64,000 bases of DNA from Cupriavidus necator A5-1 (GCF_000744095.1 NZ_JQLI01000008.1:310001-374000); one strand, 5' to 3'; shown: positions 28,231-36,771, counted from the stretch's first letter. Notes: generated by a model from the letters alone, not told the origin. A program made the numbers and translations.

Positions 28231-28710
28231 GTGGCTCGTTACGGACAAGAATTCAAGGACCGGGCGGTAGCACGGTTGTTACCGCCGGAGAGTGCGGCGG
28301 TGGAAGTGGTTTCAAGGGAATTGGGTGTGGCAGTGGCCACGCTGGAGCGCTGGCGTGCGGACGCTATGTCCATGCCCGCTCGCGAGCGGGCATGGACAGC
28401 GGCGGCCAGGTTTGAGGCGGTGCTGGCGACGGCTGCGTTGGACGAGGCCAGCAAGAACGCCTGGTGCCGTGAGAACGGTGTGTATCCGCAGGAGTTGGAG
28501 CAGTGGCGCACTGCGGCCACGCAGGCGCTGGCTGAGCCCGAGGATGCGCGCGCCACCCATAGTGAGACAAAGGCCGATCGGCGCCGTATCAAGGAACTCG
28601 AGCGCGAGCTGCGCCGCAAGGAGAAGGCCCTGGCCGAAGCTGCCGCCCTGTTGATACTCTCAAAAAAGCTCGAGGGGATCTTCCCGAAGGACAAGGACGA
28701 GGACGCATGA
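28231..28710 (+). CDS. IS3-family OrfA, copy 2
   Basis: 159 residues, same as in copy 1. Helix-turn-helix at about residues 26-42 and a C-terminal coiled coil. The likely frameshift site is A AAA AAG at 28662-28668; from there the -1 frame is open without a stop through to the orfB ATG at 28707, so an OrfAB fusion transposase is possible. The annotated TGA overlaps the orfB start. Confidence 0.88.
   Translation: MARYGQEFKDRAVARLLPPESAAVEVVSRELGVAVATLERWRADAMSMPARERAWTAAARFEAVLATAALDEASKNAWCRENGVYPQELEQWRTAATQALAEPEDARATHSETKADRRRIKELERELRRKEKALAEAAALLILSKKLEGIFPKDKDEDA
28367..28398. repeat. Perfect 32-base palindrome inside orfA, copy 2
   Basis: Two complementary 16-base arms without a loop, identical to 24720-24751. 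Confidence 0.9.
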
Positions 28711-29801
28711 TCGGCCTGGAAGATCGCCAAACGATGGTCCGCCATATCGAAACCGCTCACGCAGGCGGTGCTCGCCTGCGCCTGGCCTGCGAGGTAGCTG
28801 GCATAACCGTGCGCACGCTGCAACGCTGGAAGGCCCACGATGGCTTGGTGGTCGGCGACCGCCGCCCCGGGGCCGAGCGGCCCACGCCCGCGCATGCGCT
28901 GAGCATCGAGGAGCGCGAACGCATTCTGGCCGTTGCCAACGAGCCGCGCTTCGCCGACATGCCGCCGGCGCGCATCGTGCCCATGCTGGCCGATGAGGGT
29001 GTCTACCTGGCCAGCGAATCGAGCTTCGGTCGGGTGCTGCGCGCCCATGGGCAGACCCGGCATCGGGGGCGTGCCAAGGCGCCGCGCCAAAGCCGTCCGC
29101 CCACCACGCACGTGGCAACGGGGCCGCGCCAACTGTGGTGCTGGGACATGACCTACCTGCCGGCCGAGGTCGCTGGGCGCTGGTTTTATCTGTACCTCAT
29201 CCTGGACGTATACAGCCGCAAGATCGTGGGCTTCGAGGTCCACGATCGGGACGACGCCAACCACGCGGCGCATCTGGTCAAGCGCACGGCGCTGGCCGAG
29301 GGTATTCACGCCATGGCGACCAAGCCGGTGCTGCACGGGGACAATGGTGCTACGCTCAAGGCCACCACGGTGCTGGCGATGTTGCACTGGCTGGGCGTCA
29401 AGCCCTCGTATTCGCGCCCACGCGTGAGCGACGATAACGCCTTTGTGGAGAGCCTGTTCGGCACGGCCAAGTACAGACCCGAGTTCCCGTCCACGGGCTT
29501 TGCCGATCTGGCCGCGGCGCGCACCTGGGCGGCGCACTTCGTCCACTGGTACAACCATGAGCATCGGCACAGCGGCATCCGCTACGTGAGCCCGGCACAG
29601 CGCCACGCCGGACAAGACGACAAGATTCTGGCCGCGCGCCACGCGCTGTATGTTCAGGCCCGTGAGCGCAACCCGCGTCGCTGGACATGCGACACGCGAG
29701 ACTGGTCGCCAATCGACACGGTCACGCTCAATCCGGAGCGCGAGATTGCCGTGCCCACCGGTATCAAGCCAGGCGCCGAAAAACAGCGTTTGGCTGCATG
29801 A
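28707..29801 (+). CDS. IS3-family transposase OrfB, copy 2
   Basis: 364 residues with an rve-type DD(35)E catalytic core (WDMTY, HGDNG, FVES). Gly follows the ESLF segment, the residue that is Arg in copy 1. Expected product is either OrfB alone or, after -1 slippage, the OrfAB transposase that moves both copies. Confidence 0.92.
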   Translation: MIGLEDRQTMVRHIETAHAGGARLRLACEVAGITVRTLQRWKAHDGLVVGDRRPGAERPTPAHALSIEERERILAVANEPRFADMPPARIVPMLADEGVYLASESSFGRVLRAHGQTRHRGRAKAPRQSRPPTTHVATGPRQLWCWDMTYLPAEVAGRWFYLYLILDVYSRKIVGFEVHDRDDANHAAHLVKRTALAEGIHAMATKPVLHGDNGATLKATTVLAMLHWLGVKPSYSRPRVSDDNAFVESLFGTAKYRPEFPSTGFADLAAARTWAAHFVHWYNHEHRHSGIRYVSPAQRHAGQDDKILAARHALYVQARERNPRRWTCDTRDWSPIDTVTLNPEREIAVPTGIKPGAEKQRLAA

Positions 29802-29831
29802 ATGAGGCGACATCTACCTTGACGCGCGCCG

Positions 29832-30325
29832 CACCGCTGATGGCACGTACACGTTCTCCCCCAGTCCCACGGCCGCACTGCCGGAAGGGCGAGCCAATGC
29901 TGGTCCAGGTGCCTGCGGCGTACCATGGAGGCATCCGGTCCGAGCCGCATTGCCGCCCAGCGATCCGGATGGCGAGGCGCTTGGACGGACGTCTGGCGGC
30001 GGCGCAAGCCGGCACAGATGAAGGTCGACTACCATGAAGGATGAGGAGCGGAGGCCCCCATGGAGCCGAGCCCGAAGACGCCGGCGCGACGACGGGCCGT
30101 TAGCCGAAGAGCAGCTTGCGGAACTGGAAGGTGGCACATGCCAAGATGCAGAAGGGGGGAGGCTGCTCTGGAGCAAGTCGCTACTGCAAGTCACTACTTC
30201 CCTAGCAGCTTCGTCCAGGCTGCTTCGCGCCGATCCGCCCCACCTAGGAGCCGAGCGCGCCCGCGCCGCGCGCGATTTTGGCCCGGGTCCCAGCCTCCAG
30301 GTCGTCCTATGGAGTGAGGAGAAAA
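29832..30325 (+). other. Degenerate accessory region downstream of IS copy 2
   Basis: A protein-like frame (DARRTADGTYTFSPS) runs out of the IS end for some 60 codons, suggesting the IS sits in or next to an old gene, but no start or family is recognisable. No intact gene seen. Confidence 0.4.
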
Positions 30326-30645
30326 ATGGCTGCCCCTAAGAAGCGCACGGTGTTCGAGCTGATCGAGACGCTCCCGTTGCGCGTCCCCGCCGAATCAATT
30401 CCACGCGCGGATTTACCCGACAACTTCGCACCTCCTCTGAGAATCCCTCAGGCCGGCGCTATGGACCCCATACAGGAAGCCTGCGCAGTCTTCGGAGATC
30501 GCGCACGCGCGCTCACCTGGCTGTCAAAGCCGCTCGCGCGGCTCGGTGGCTCGACGCCGCTGCAGGCCGTCGTGACCGAGGACGGCGGCGGCGCGTTACT
30601 GAGTTGCTCACGCAAATTGCCGAGGGCCACGACCCTGGGGAGTGA
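30326..30645 (+). pseudogene. ParS/MbcA-type (DUF2384) antitoxin, frameshifted
   Basis: The ATG at 30326 is preceded by GTGAGGAG. The frame encodes KKRTVFELIETLPL and then the DUF2384 toxin-binding region: ACAVFGDRARALTWLSKP, LGGSTPLQAVVTEDGG. Near 30600 the correct continuation, ELLTQIAEGHDPGE and a TGA at 30643, is in another frame, so there is a one-base indel. Antitoxins of this class neutralise RES-domain NAD-degrading toxins, but no RES gene is visible downstream. It is either a decayed orphan or an intact antitoxin with a sequencing error. Confidence 0.65.
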
Positions 30646-30646
30646 A

Positions 30647-30814
30647 ATGAAACTACCCACCCCGAAGCGTCGCGCCTGGCGCGATCGGCGCCTGAATACC
30701 CTCCATGCCGGGGCGAAAGCCTCCATTTTGGCGGCCAACGCGGCGCTGGATGACGCGCTGGCCGCGGCGGCAGGCCCGACTCCCCCTTCTTGCACGGACA
30801 AGGGGGTGGCGTAG
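30647..30814 (+). CDS. Small hypothetical protein, 55 residues
   Basis: Begins two bases after the antitoxin stop. Encodes KRRAWRDRRLNTLH, AANAALDDALAAAA and a short tail. Its pattern of AW-x-x-RRL and AALD-x-x-LA recurs in the small frame at 30953-31174, so the two appear related. Function unknown. Coding status is moderate because of size. Confidence 0.4.
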   Translation: MKLPTPKRRAWRDRRLNTLHAGAKASILAANAALDDALAAAAGPTPPSCTDKGVA

Positions 30815-30952
30815 CATGGGGCCGCTGAGGTGGGCCCACGGCCCGAGGACGATGAGCCGGTCGGCATCGACGATCTGCCGCGCTTCGGCGATCATCCTGA
30901 CCTGGTTGTTCGAGATGACGGTCGGACGTGGTCCGACTGCGGGCCGCCATGA

Positions 30953-31174
30953 AAATGCGGGCCCTGCGGCGCGCGCGCTTGGCTCAATCGGCGCCTGATC
31001 CTGGTCGCGCGGGTGGTGGCCTCGACGCGGGCCGCCGAAGCGGCGCTGGATGAGACGCTGGCGTACATTGCGGCGACGCAGAGGATCGTTGATTATGACC
31101 CGGCTGAACTCGCCCCGGAGCCCGCCGCCTTCGACGACGACCCGGACGGCCGCACCCACCGAGAGGCACCATGA
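30953..31174 (+). CDS. Small hypothetical protein, possible paralogue of the preceding small gene
   Basis: The frame reads CGPCGARAWLNRRLIL, VARVVASTRAAEAALDETLA and an acidic tail, stopping at a TGA that overlaps the ATG at 31171. No good ATG start is seen; a GTG near 31010 is possible. Resembles the 55-residue frame upstream in its AW-RRL and AALD-LA elements. May be a remnant. Confidence 0.35.
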   Translation, partial: KCGPCGARAWLNRRLILVARVVASTRAAEAALDETLAYIAATQRIVDYDPAELAPEPAAFDDDPDGRTHREAP

Positions 31175-31281
31175 TCGGAGTCGCTGCGGCAGCAGCGTTG
31201 GCCATCCTGTTCTCGGCGCTGTGCCTGCTGGGACTGTGGGGCGTTTCAAAGCGAAACAGGCATTTGGCCAATTCGCTTTGA
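31171..31281 (+). CDS. 36-residue predicted membrane peptide
   Basis: ATG at 31171 overlaps the preceding stop (ATGA). A single hydrophobic helix, GVAAAAALAILFSALCLLGLW, trimmed here to its core AALAILFSALCLLGLW, is followed by basic residues. The end of the gene lies within a perfect inverted repeat. Too short for family assignment. Confidence 0.4.
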   Translation: MIGVAAAAALAILFSALCLLGLWGVSKRNRHLANSL

Positions 31282-31285
31282 AACG
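31242..31285. repeat. Perfect 14-base inverted repeat
   Basis: CGTTTCAAAGCGAA at 31242-31255 pairs with TTCGCTTTGAAACG at 31272-31285 across a 16-base loop. It overlaps the end of the small membrane-peptide gene. It could be a terminator without a T-run, or a recombination or protein-binding site. Confidence 0.75.
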
Positions 31286-31622
31286 TCACCATTGCGCGCC
31301 ATGTCTGTCCGAGTGGACAGCGAATTTACGGGATGGCACGGTGTCATTCAATTGACTGAGGTCGGCTAGCTTCTGCCGTTCACACGTGGGCGACGAACGA
31401 CCGTACCGGCCTCGAAGTTCCGCCGTTCGTTCCACGAGAAAGGGACGAACGCTTCTGTGCCACCTACGGACGCCCGTCCAATCCTAAGCAGTCTTCAGTG
31501 GCATATTGAACTTACCAAAACCCAATGATATAAAACGACCAGGCTGCGTATGTTTTTCCGCGAGGCCTATCAGATGGTGAACGGCAATGGATCAAGACGT
31601 GCGTGTCGCTTGATGTAGCGCG
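31286..31622. other. Intergenic, nothing recognised
   Basis: No gene or notable repeat seen. Confidence 0.4.
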
Positions 31623-32198
31623 CTAGGGGGCTTCGACCTTGACCAACCCAGCGGGGCCCAGTGAGAACACTTGCTCTTCGGGGAAAGCTGCGAAGACATC
31701 AGCGAGGCCAATGGACGCCATCGCAATCTCTTGGGTGTAGGCGTCGCGCATTGGGTCCCAGATTTCGATCGGCTTCTTCACGCAAATGTTGTCGGGATCC
31801 AGGACGAAAATGCCCATCACTTCTGCATCTCCCCGAACCCTCCACTCGTTGTATGCGCCCTTTACTTCGAACGTTTCCTTGAAGCTTTGCTCGTCGAGAG
31901 GCCGACCCAAAGAATAATCGACCCCGTCCATACCGACGTAGGAGCCCGAGTCGGTGTTGGAGACCGAGATCACATTCGTGACCTTTGGCTTGAATATCAC
32001 CCCAACGCTGCCGCACGGCTCCATGCAATGCCCGGGAAACAGGACAGAGCATGAGAGCGGCCATTCTTCTCCATCGCAGATCACTGCCTGTAAGTCCTCG
32101 GGAAACGTGCCACCTTCACGCATGTTAGCGTGGTGCGAAAAATGCACCACGACTGCATTCCGCCTTTCCAATTCCTCAGCCAATTCCTCGTCGTTCAT
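31623..32198 (-). CDS. Hypothetical protein, 191 residues
   Basis: Soluble, acidic, mixed alpha/beta protein with no motif I recognise. The N-terminal part reads DEELAEELERRNAVVVHF and is followed by a Cys-containing stretch (FPGHCMEPCGSVGVIF). No partner gene is adjacent. Lower GC than the backbone suggests an accessory gene. Proteins of similar feel accompany secreted-toxin immunity loci, but there is no toxin here to support that. Confidence 0.55.
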   Translation of the reverse strand: MNDEELAEELERRNAVVVHFSHHANMREGGTFPEDLQAVICDGEEWPLSCSVLFPGHCMEPCGSVGVIFKPKVTNVISVSNTDSGSYVGMDGVDYSLGRPLDEQSFKETFEVKGAYNEWRVRGDAEVMGIFVLDPDNICVKKPIEIWDPMRDAYTQEIAMASIGLADVFAAFPEEQVFSLGPAGLVKVEAP

Positions 32199-33040
32199 TT
32201 CGCTCTATATTCTCCACACACTCGACCATAGTAGGTAGCAGCTCTGAAGGCCTGCTACAGTTAACAGTTCCGTGGAAGCCCCTTCGAACTCCGGGTTGAC
32301 CACGGTTCGTCAATGCGCCATTGACTCGGCTACCCGTCAGATAGGGCTCAGCGAACCCCCCTTTCTTGCAAACACAGTTAAAAGGATAGCATTTTCATGC
32401 AAAAAAAGTCGGGTAGCAAAGTATAAATGACTTACCAGGAATCGCAGAGCCTGTCTTTGTGTATTGTAACAAGTCAAAGAGAACGGCGGGTCCCGTTTAT
32501 CTCATGGAGCACAAAGCGACCGAAATAAGAGAGATGCGAGGTTTCGACATCGATTTATCAACAGGACACAGATTCGATCGTTTTCAAAGATTGGGGTATT
32601 CGCACATGCATGGTCTGCTAGCGGAATAGTTTTCACCCCAATTTATGCCGAACCAATGGACCTCTTTCCCCATTCCACCGGAACCGGAAGCCAAGTAGCG
32701 ATTGTATGCTGCTGAAGGCTCGCTGACCGCCCGCGTGGCAGATGGTGTCGGCAAAAAACATCGCCGATCGTCGAGCCGTCGAAGCGACCGACTGGACAAC
32801 GGCGTGTTCGCGCTCGAAGAGCACCTTCGCGACTACTTGGGGAAGCGCCTACCATAGTTGCCCGGCTCAATGCCGCGCCACACTGTACTGCACCGACCAT
32901 CGTGACGCAGTTGTGGAGTTTCAGATGGATGTCGGCCCGATCGGCTTTCTGCAACAGGCCGCGGCGACTTCTACGCTTTTCAGCCGAAAGTCGGCTGCGC
33001 CCCGTGCGAAGCTGCTTCCGTCTTGTGAGAATGACGCATT
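32199..33040. other. 842-base region without a convincing gene
   Basis: The first 400 bases are AT-rich and probably hold promoters. Both strands have medium-length frames at 32584-33200, but they overlap one another and look like translated intergenic repeat. Confidence 0.45.
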
Positions 33041-33811
33041 CTACTTGTACATCGCCCTGATCTCACGGGCTAGCACGGAAAAGCCTGCGCTGATATTTCC
33101 CTTGGGGAAAGGGATGTACACGATACCGGCTATGTTTGTAGGTATGCTTATTCCGTCTTCGTGCAACAGACATACTTTCGCGCGCCCATACTTGCCTTGA
33201 AAGTACCCGATTTCGTGGATAACATTCTCGCGCGCACGACTTTCACCGTCTAGCGTTGAATCGTCGCCAGTCATGACAATCACTGCGGCGTCGCACAAGC
33301 GCGAGTTTGCTTCCAGCTTCTCAATAATGGTTTGGCCGCCGCTTGCTTCTTGTGCTAGTTCCAAGCTGTCCAACTGTAAATCCTTCTCGATGAATAGTTG
33401 AACCTCTCTCCAGTCAGGCGCTCTACCGTGTGAAACGAATACGCGCCTAACAGGAGCTAAGCTTGGGGCAGTTTGCCCACTATTTGCCCGGATTTCGAAA
33501 GCATGGTCGATGTCCCGAACGAGGCGCGTAAGTTGCTCCCTTCCGTAGGCGAGATTCGGCTTCCCGTCGGCGTCCTTCGTAGTCAACTCGACGGTTGGAT
33601 GGATGGCGATTGTCGGAAAATCTGCATACAAGTCCGGTAGCAGAGCACGCATTTGATCGATGCACTCCACCGCCTGTTTAAAGTAGTGTTCTGCATCGTC
33701 TCGGTAGAACACTACCTTATTGCGGCCAGCTCGGTCCCGCTCGTTTGAGGTGACATCCACAGCTTTGCGGATGCCTGCCAGTTTTGCCATCACTGTTGCG
33801 ATTTTGGTCAA
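33041..33811 (-). CDS. CAP12/Pycsar-type TIR-domain protein
   Basis: 256 residues. An N-terminal helical region (about 1-115) is followed by a TIR-like domain: RRVFVSHGRAPDW, LQLDSLELAQEASGGQTIIEKLE, DAAVIVMTGDD, then ENVIHEIGYFQGKYGRAKVCLL and IPTNIAGIVYIPF. This matches the predicted nucleotide-binding TIR-like family (PF10137 class) found in bacterial cyclic-nucleotide defence effectors, where such domains degrade NAD; the Glu in HEIGYF is in the usual catalytic position. No cyclase or STING-like gene is next to it, so either the N-terminal region is the sensor or the partner is lost. The base composition is AT-rich compared with the backbone. Confidence 0.75.
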   Translation of the reverse strand: MTKIATVMAKLAGIRKAVDVTSNERDRAGRNKVVFYRDDAEHYFKQAVECIDQMRALLPDLYADFPTIAIHPTVELTTKDADGKPNLAYGREQLTRLVRDIDHAFEIRANSGQTAPSLAPVRRVFVSHGRAPDWREVQLFIEKDLQLDSLELAQEASGGQTIIEKLEANSRLCDAAVIVMTGDDSTLDGESRARENVIHEIGYFQGKYGRAKVCLLHEDGISIPTNIAGIVYIPFPKGNISAGFSVLAREIRAMYK

Positions 33812-34363
33812 GCTTAGTCTCCCGTCTCAGTAATCGCACAATATTACCCGAGGGCTGGACGTCCGCTCCGAGCCCGAGGAACGGCCATACGAGCGGTATC
33901 GGCGAATTTCGCAAAATCGGCCGACTCGGCCTTCCGGCGCTACGTCTCGAATGGCGCAGATGGGGCGGTCAGAGACAACCGCGGCTTGACGGGCAGCAAC
34001 CGGCCCTGACCGGCCGGTCTCTCCTACTCATGCCGCAACGGCCGACGTCGGGCCCCTTCTGGCATCACAGCATTGCCACACTCAGGTCGGGGGACGTTCC
34101 GTGGCTCGAGATGCTTGGTCGCAGGCAGTAGATACTCAATTTCCGCTTACCACGATGCGACGCACGACGCCTAGCCCCACTCAGGGGAGATATCCGCCCC
34201 CAGGCATTTTGAGCAAGTATCAGGCTGGGATTTACCGGCTGCAAAATACCCTGCAATGAATCAAACTAATTTGTAACAACGGGAAGGTTGCCAGCTCCTC
34301 GATGCTGTTACACGCGAAGGCGCGGTCCCGCGCCCCCAACCCGACTCTTTGAGGGCTCAAGAC
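33812..34363. other. Intergenic repeat-like region
   Basis: GC-rich sequence with many short complementary words around CGGCC and CGAAC, resembling intergenic repeats of Burkholderiaceae; no gene seen. The last ~100 bases should contain the promoter of the gene at 34364. Confidence 0.4.
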
Positions 34364-35344
34364 ATGACCAGTAGCATCCCCACGCAAGACCTAATCGCCC
34401 AGGCAAAGGCCATCGTTATCGACGAACAAAGTCCATCGGTTTCCCTCCTTCAGCGTCGCCTGCACATCGGATTTGGTCCAGCCGAGGGCTTGATGGCGGC
34501 TCTAGAGGCGTTCGAGGTGGTCACGCCTCAGTACGACGGGCTCCGCCGGTTGACTTCCCACTATGAAACGCCGGAAACAGCAAAGCGAGCGGCATATGTC
34601 CGGAAGGTGTTTGAAACCGTCCGATTCTTCTGGGAAATGTGGGAGGAAGGCTCGCTGGGAGACACGCGCGCCATCGAATTCCACAAGCCCTCGAAAATAT
34701 CGAATACGTCGATCCGAGACCTAGTGCTCGGTGACTTCTATAAGCAACGAGGGCTATCGTTATACGAGGCTGCCGCCGAGCTGGCGAAAGGGCTGGAACT
34801 AAAGGATGCGGCACCCGCCTTCGACGCGGCCATGGACGCCGATCTAGCTATTCTCTGCGCCAACGCGGGCAAGCCCTTCCAGACCGTCACCGACGCCGAG
34901 ACGATCATCCAGCGCTCCTTCGTTCGCCTTGTTCGGTACCTGCAGCAAACGCGTCTCGCCCACGAGGGTGCGCACTCCCGCTGCTTCGAATACTACCTAG
35001 CAGCAGAGCAAGTGCCGACGGGTTATGGAAAGAACGGCGGCAAGCACCCTGAGCACGTAGTGCCATGCGCCTTCCTGCGGGACCGATGCATTGCCAGACT
35101 TGCACAAGGCGCCTCGGCTGAAGAGGTGGCGCAGGAGATCCGGCCATTTTTGGTCATCGTTATGCTTACCGAAGCAGAATGCACCTACCTCGACAACGGT
35201 CCTGCCTGTGGTGGCTTGGGGTTGAAAGACGCCATGCCAGCAAATTGGGACTTCGAGACGGGGGACATTTTCGCGCGACTTCATGTCGCGGGCATTGCGT
35301 TCGACCCGCCCGCCAGGACGCCCGCGGCTGTCTGCGACATCTAA
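34364..35344 (+). CDS. Protein with FtsK-gamma-like DNA-binding N-terminus and possible HNH motif
   Basis: 326 residues from the ATG at 34364; a TTG at 34349 would add five residues but the GAGG at 34351-34354 fits the ATG. Residues about 10-60 (PTQDLIAQAKAIV, SVSLLQRRLHIGFG, GLMAALEAFEVV) match the winged-helix FtsK gamma domain. The middle is helical. Near the end, KHPEHVVPCAFLRD resembles the start of an HNH-type site, but the other expected residues are not clear. Homologous architectures occur on plasmids and integrative elements. Function unknown; DNA binding is the firm part. Confidence 0.6.
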   Translation: MTSSIPTQDLIAQAKAIVIDEQSPSVSLLQRRLHIGFGPAEGLMAALEAFEVVTPQYDGLRRLTSHYETPETAKRAAYVRKVFETVRFFWEMWEEGSLGDTRAIEFHKPSKISNTSIRDLVLGDFYKQRGLSLYEAAAELAKGLELKDAAPAFDAAMDADLAILCANAGKPFQTVTDAETIIQRSFVRLVRYLQQTRLAHEGAHSRCFEYYLAAEQVPTGYGKNGGKHPEHVVPCAFLRDRCIARLAQGASAEEVAQEIRPFLVIVMLTEAECTYLDNGPACGGLGLKDAMPANWDFETGDIFARLHVAGIAFDPPARTPAAVCDI

Positions 35345-35800
35345 GCGCACATGGGCGACAAGGCGGTCCATGGCTACCCCTCCTCAGGTTCGATCATGTG
35401 GTCGGGCGCCTCCCGGCCATGAACAGACGTTCGACGCAGCCGTCAAAATCTTCGACCATCCGACGACGTCGGCCCGAGCGTTCGCCTTATGCTCTCATGT
35501 AGCATTGTGGCAGCGTCAGTGCTTGCATTGGACACGGTCGTTTGCTTCCAGTCAGTTACCAAGCTGCTACAACTACATTGCAGGAGGTGTCGGCGTTGCC
35601 ATGATAATCAAAGTCGTAGCCGTTTTATGACTGCGCGCGGCCCGCGTGAACAACGCGCGGCTGCCGCTGATAACTTTTTTGACCGCGGCAAAGGCATATC
35701 GCTTGTCCCCATTCCGTTCACAGGCAGTCAGGCGGATTTCTAGGGGGTATCCGCAGGTGTGTGTGGATAAGGCTAGACTGCTGCGACACTCGCAGAGGAT
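35345..35800. other. Intergenic, promoter of the ART-like gene
   Basis: No supported gene. The 70 bases before 35801 should hold the promoter; AGAGGA lies directly upstream of the GTG start. Confidence 0.4.
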
Positions 35801-36256
35801 GTGTTGAAAAAGAACTATGAAATCGACGGTACTTGGTACCACGGCGGGGCGTTGACATCGATTCAACAGATAGCTGCGAGCAAGATCGATACGAAGCTCG
35901 GTGGCGGAGAACTAGGGCAAGGGTTCTATGTAGGCAATTACGGACATGAAGCCAGTGCGTGGGCGTGGTATGTCGCAAAAGGCAAGAAGCCGACCGTGGT
36001 CGAATTGAAGGTGAACAACTCCGGGGTGGCAAGCCTGAAAAAGCACGAACTGAGCTGGCTGGGCGCCAAGGAACATGCGATCACGATTGCGAAGGCCGAT
36101 ACGCGGCGCACGCACGTCTTCAACGTTGACGTCGTGGCTGCGCCGATCGTCGGCAAGAACTTCAAGGACACACCGACCCAGTTGAAATGGGAAGGCGCAA
36201 AATCGGCCGCTTTTCTGAATTCGTCCGACGTCAACAAGAGGATCACCAAACTGTGA
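35801..36256 (+). CDS. ADP-ribosyltransferase-like protein (DUF3990-like), possible toxin
   Basis: 151 residues from a GTG start with AGAGGA just upstream. The N-terminus WYHGGALTSI, then GGGELGQGFYVGNYGHEASAWAW and VVELKV, resembles the conserved blocks of the DUF3990/ART fold, in which the first His and the Tyr of GFYV bind NAD and a later Glu is catalytic. That predicts NAD-dependent modification of a target. The stop overlaps the ATG of the next gene (TGATG), a layout usual for toxin-antitoxin or effector-immunity pairs. The family call is by eye and not certain. Confidence 0.55.
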   Translation: MLKKNYEIDGTWYHGGALTSIQQIAASKIDTKLGGGELGQGFYVGNYGHEASAWAWYVAKGKKPTVVELKVNNSGVASLKKHELSWLGAKEHAITIAKADTRRTHVFNVDVVAAPIVGKNFKDTPTQLKWEGAKSAAFLNSSDVNKRITKL

Positions 36257-36771
36257 TGGACGACGTGGACCGCATTTTCTATCTAATACCAAAGCGCCGC
36301 GGCGACGGCGAGAACATCGATCTGTTCCTGCCTGGCGATCTGGTCGCCCAAGAAGACGGAAAAATCGCGCCGCTCGGCTTCGGCATCTTCACGTTTCTGC
36401 GCAATGCGTGCAATCGCGGCAAGCCGCGCTACCTGTCGTTTCGGGCGGTTATCGGGTTTGGCGAAGATTCGCGGATTGTGGATCTGACGCTGCAGTCGGA
36501 TTACATCAAGACGAGGACGGGGAACACCAACCGGTTCTCGTTCGTCGAGGACGCGACGACCCGGCAACTCGGTATCGAAGCGTCGTTCGCCGCCCGCAAG
36601 TTTCCGCCGCCGTTCCAGCTCGCCGGCGCTGCCGCGAAGCTCTCCGGCCATAGCCTCTGGGCATTGATCCCGGAAGATCGGGAACACCTCGAAACGCTTT
36701 GGGCACAGCGCGCGTTTTATCTGATTGGGCATGGTGCGCTGGACGAAAGCCGCGACGTCTCGAACGGCTAG
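36256..36771 (+). CDS. Unknown protein coupled to the ART-like gene
   Basis: 171 residues; the ATG at 36256 shares its A with the upstream TGA, so the two are co-translated. Sequence: DRIFYLIPKRR, a Gly/Ile/Leu-rich first half (LGFGIFTFLRNACN), then FRAVIGFGEDSRIVDLTL and FSFVEDATTRQLGIEASF. No family recognised and no DNA-binding motif seen. By position it could be the antitoxin, an immunity protein or the sensor of a two-gene defence module. Confidence 0.6.
   Translation: MDDVDRIFYLIPKRRGDGENIDLFLPGDLVAQEDGKIAPLGFGIFTFLRNACNRGKPRYLSFRAVIGFGEDSRIVDLTLQSDYIKTRTGNTNRFSFVEDATTRQLGIEASFAARKFPPPFQLAGAAAKLSGHSLWALIPEDREHLETLWAQRAFYLIGHGALDESRDVSNG

Larger units (their letters stand above)
28165..29831 (+). 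mobile_element. IS3-family insertion sequence, copy 2 (plus orientation)
   Basis: About 1667 bases, differing from copy 1 at a single base. TAGATGTCGCC repeats sit inside both ends. Together with copy 1 it brackets 24954-28164, so the pair could behave as a composite transposon or let the segment invert by recombination. Confidence 0.9.

Noticed and set aside
32584..33200. Overlapping frames on both strands proposed as accessory genes
   Set aside because: They overlap one another and the CAP12-type TIR gene end, and read like translated intergenic repeat.
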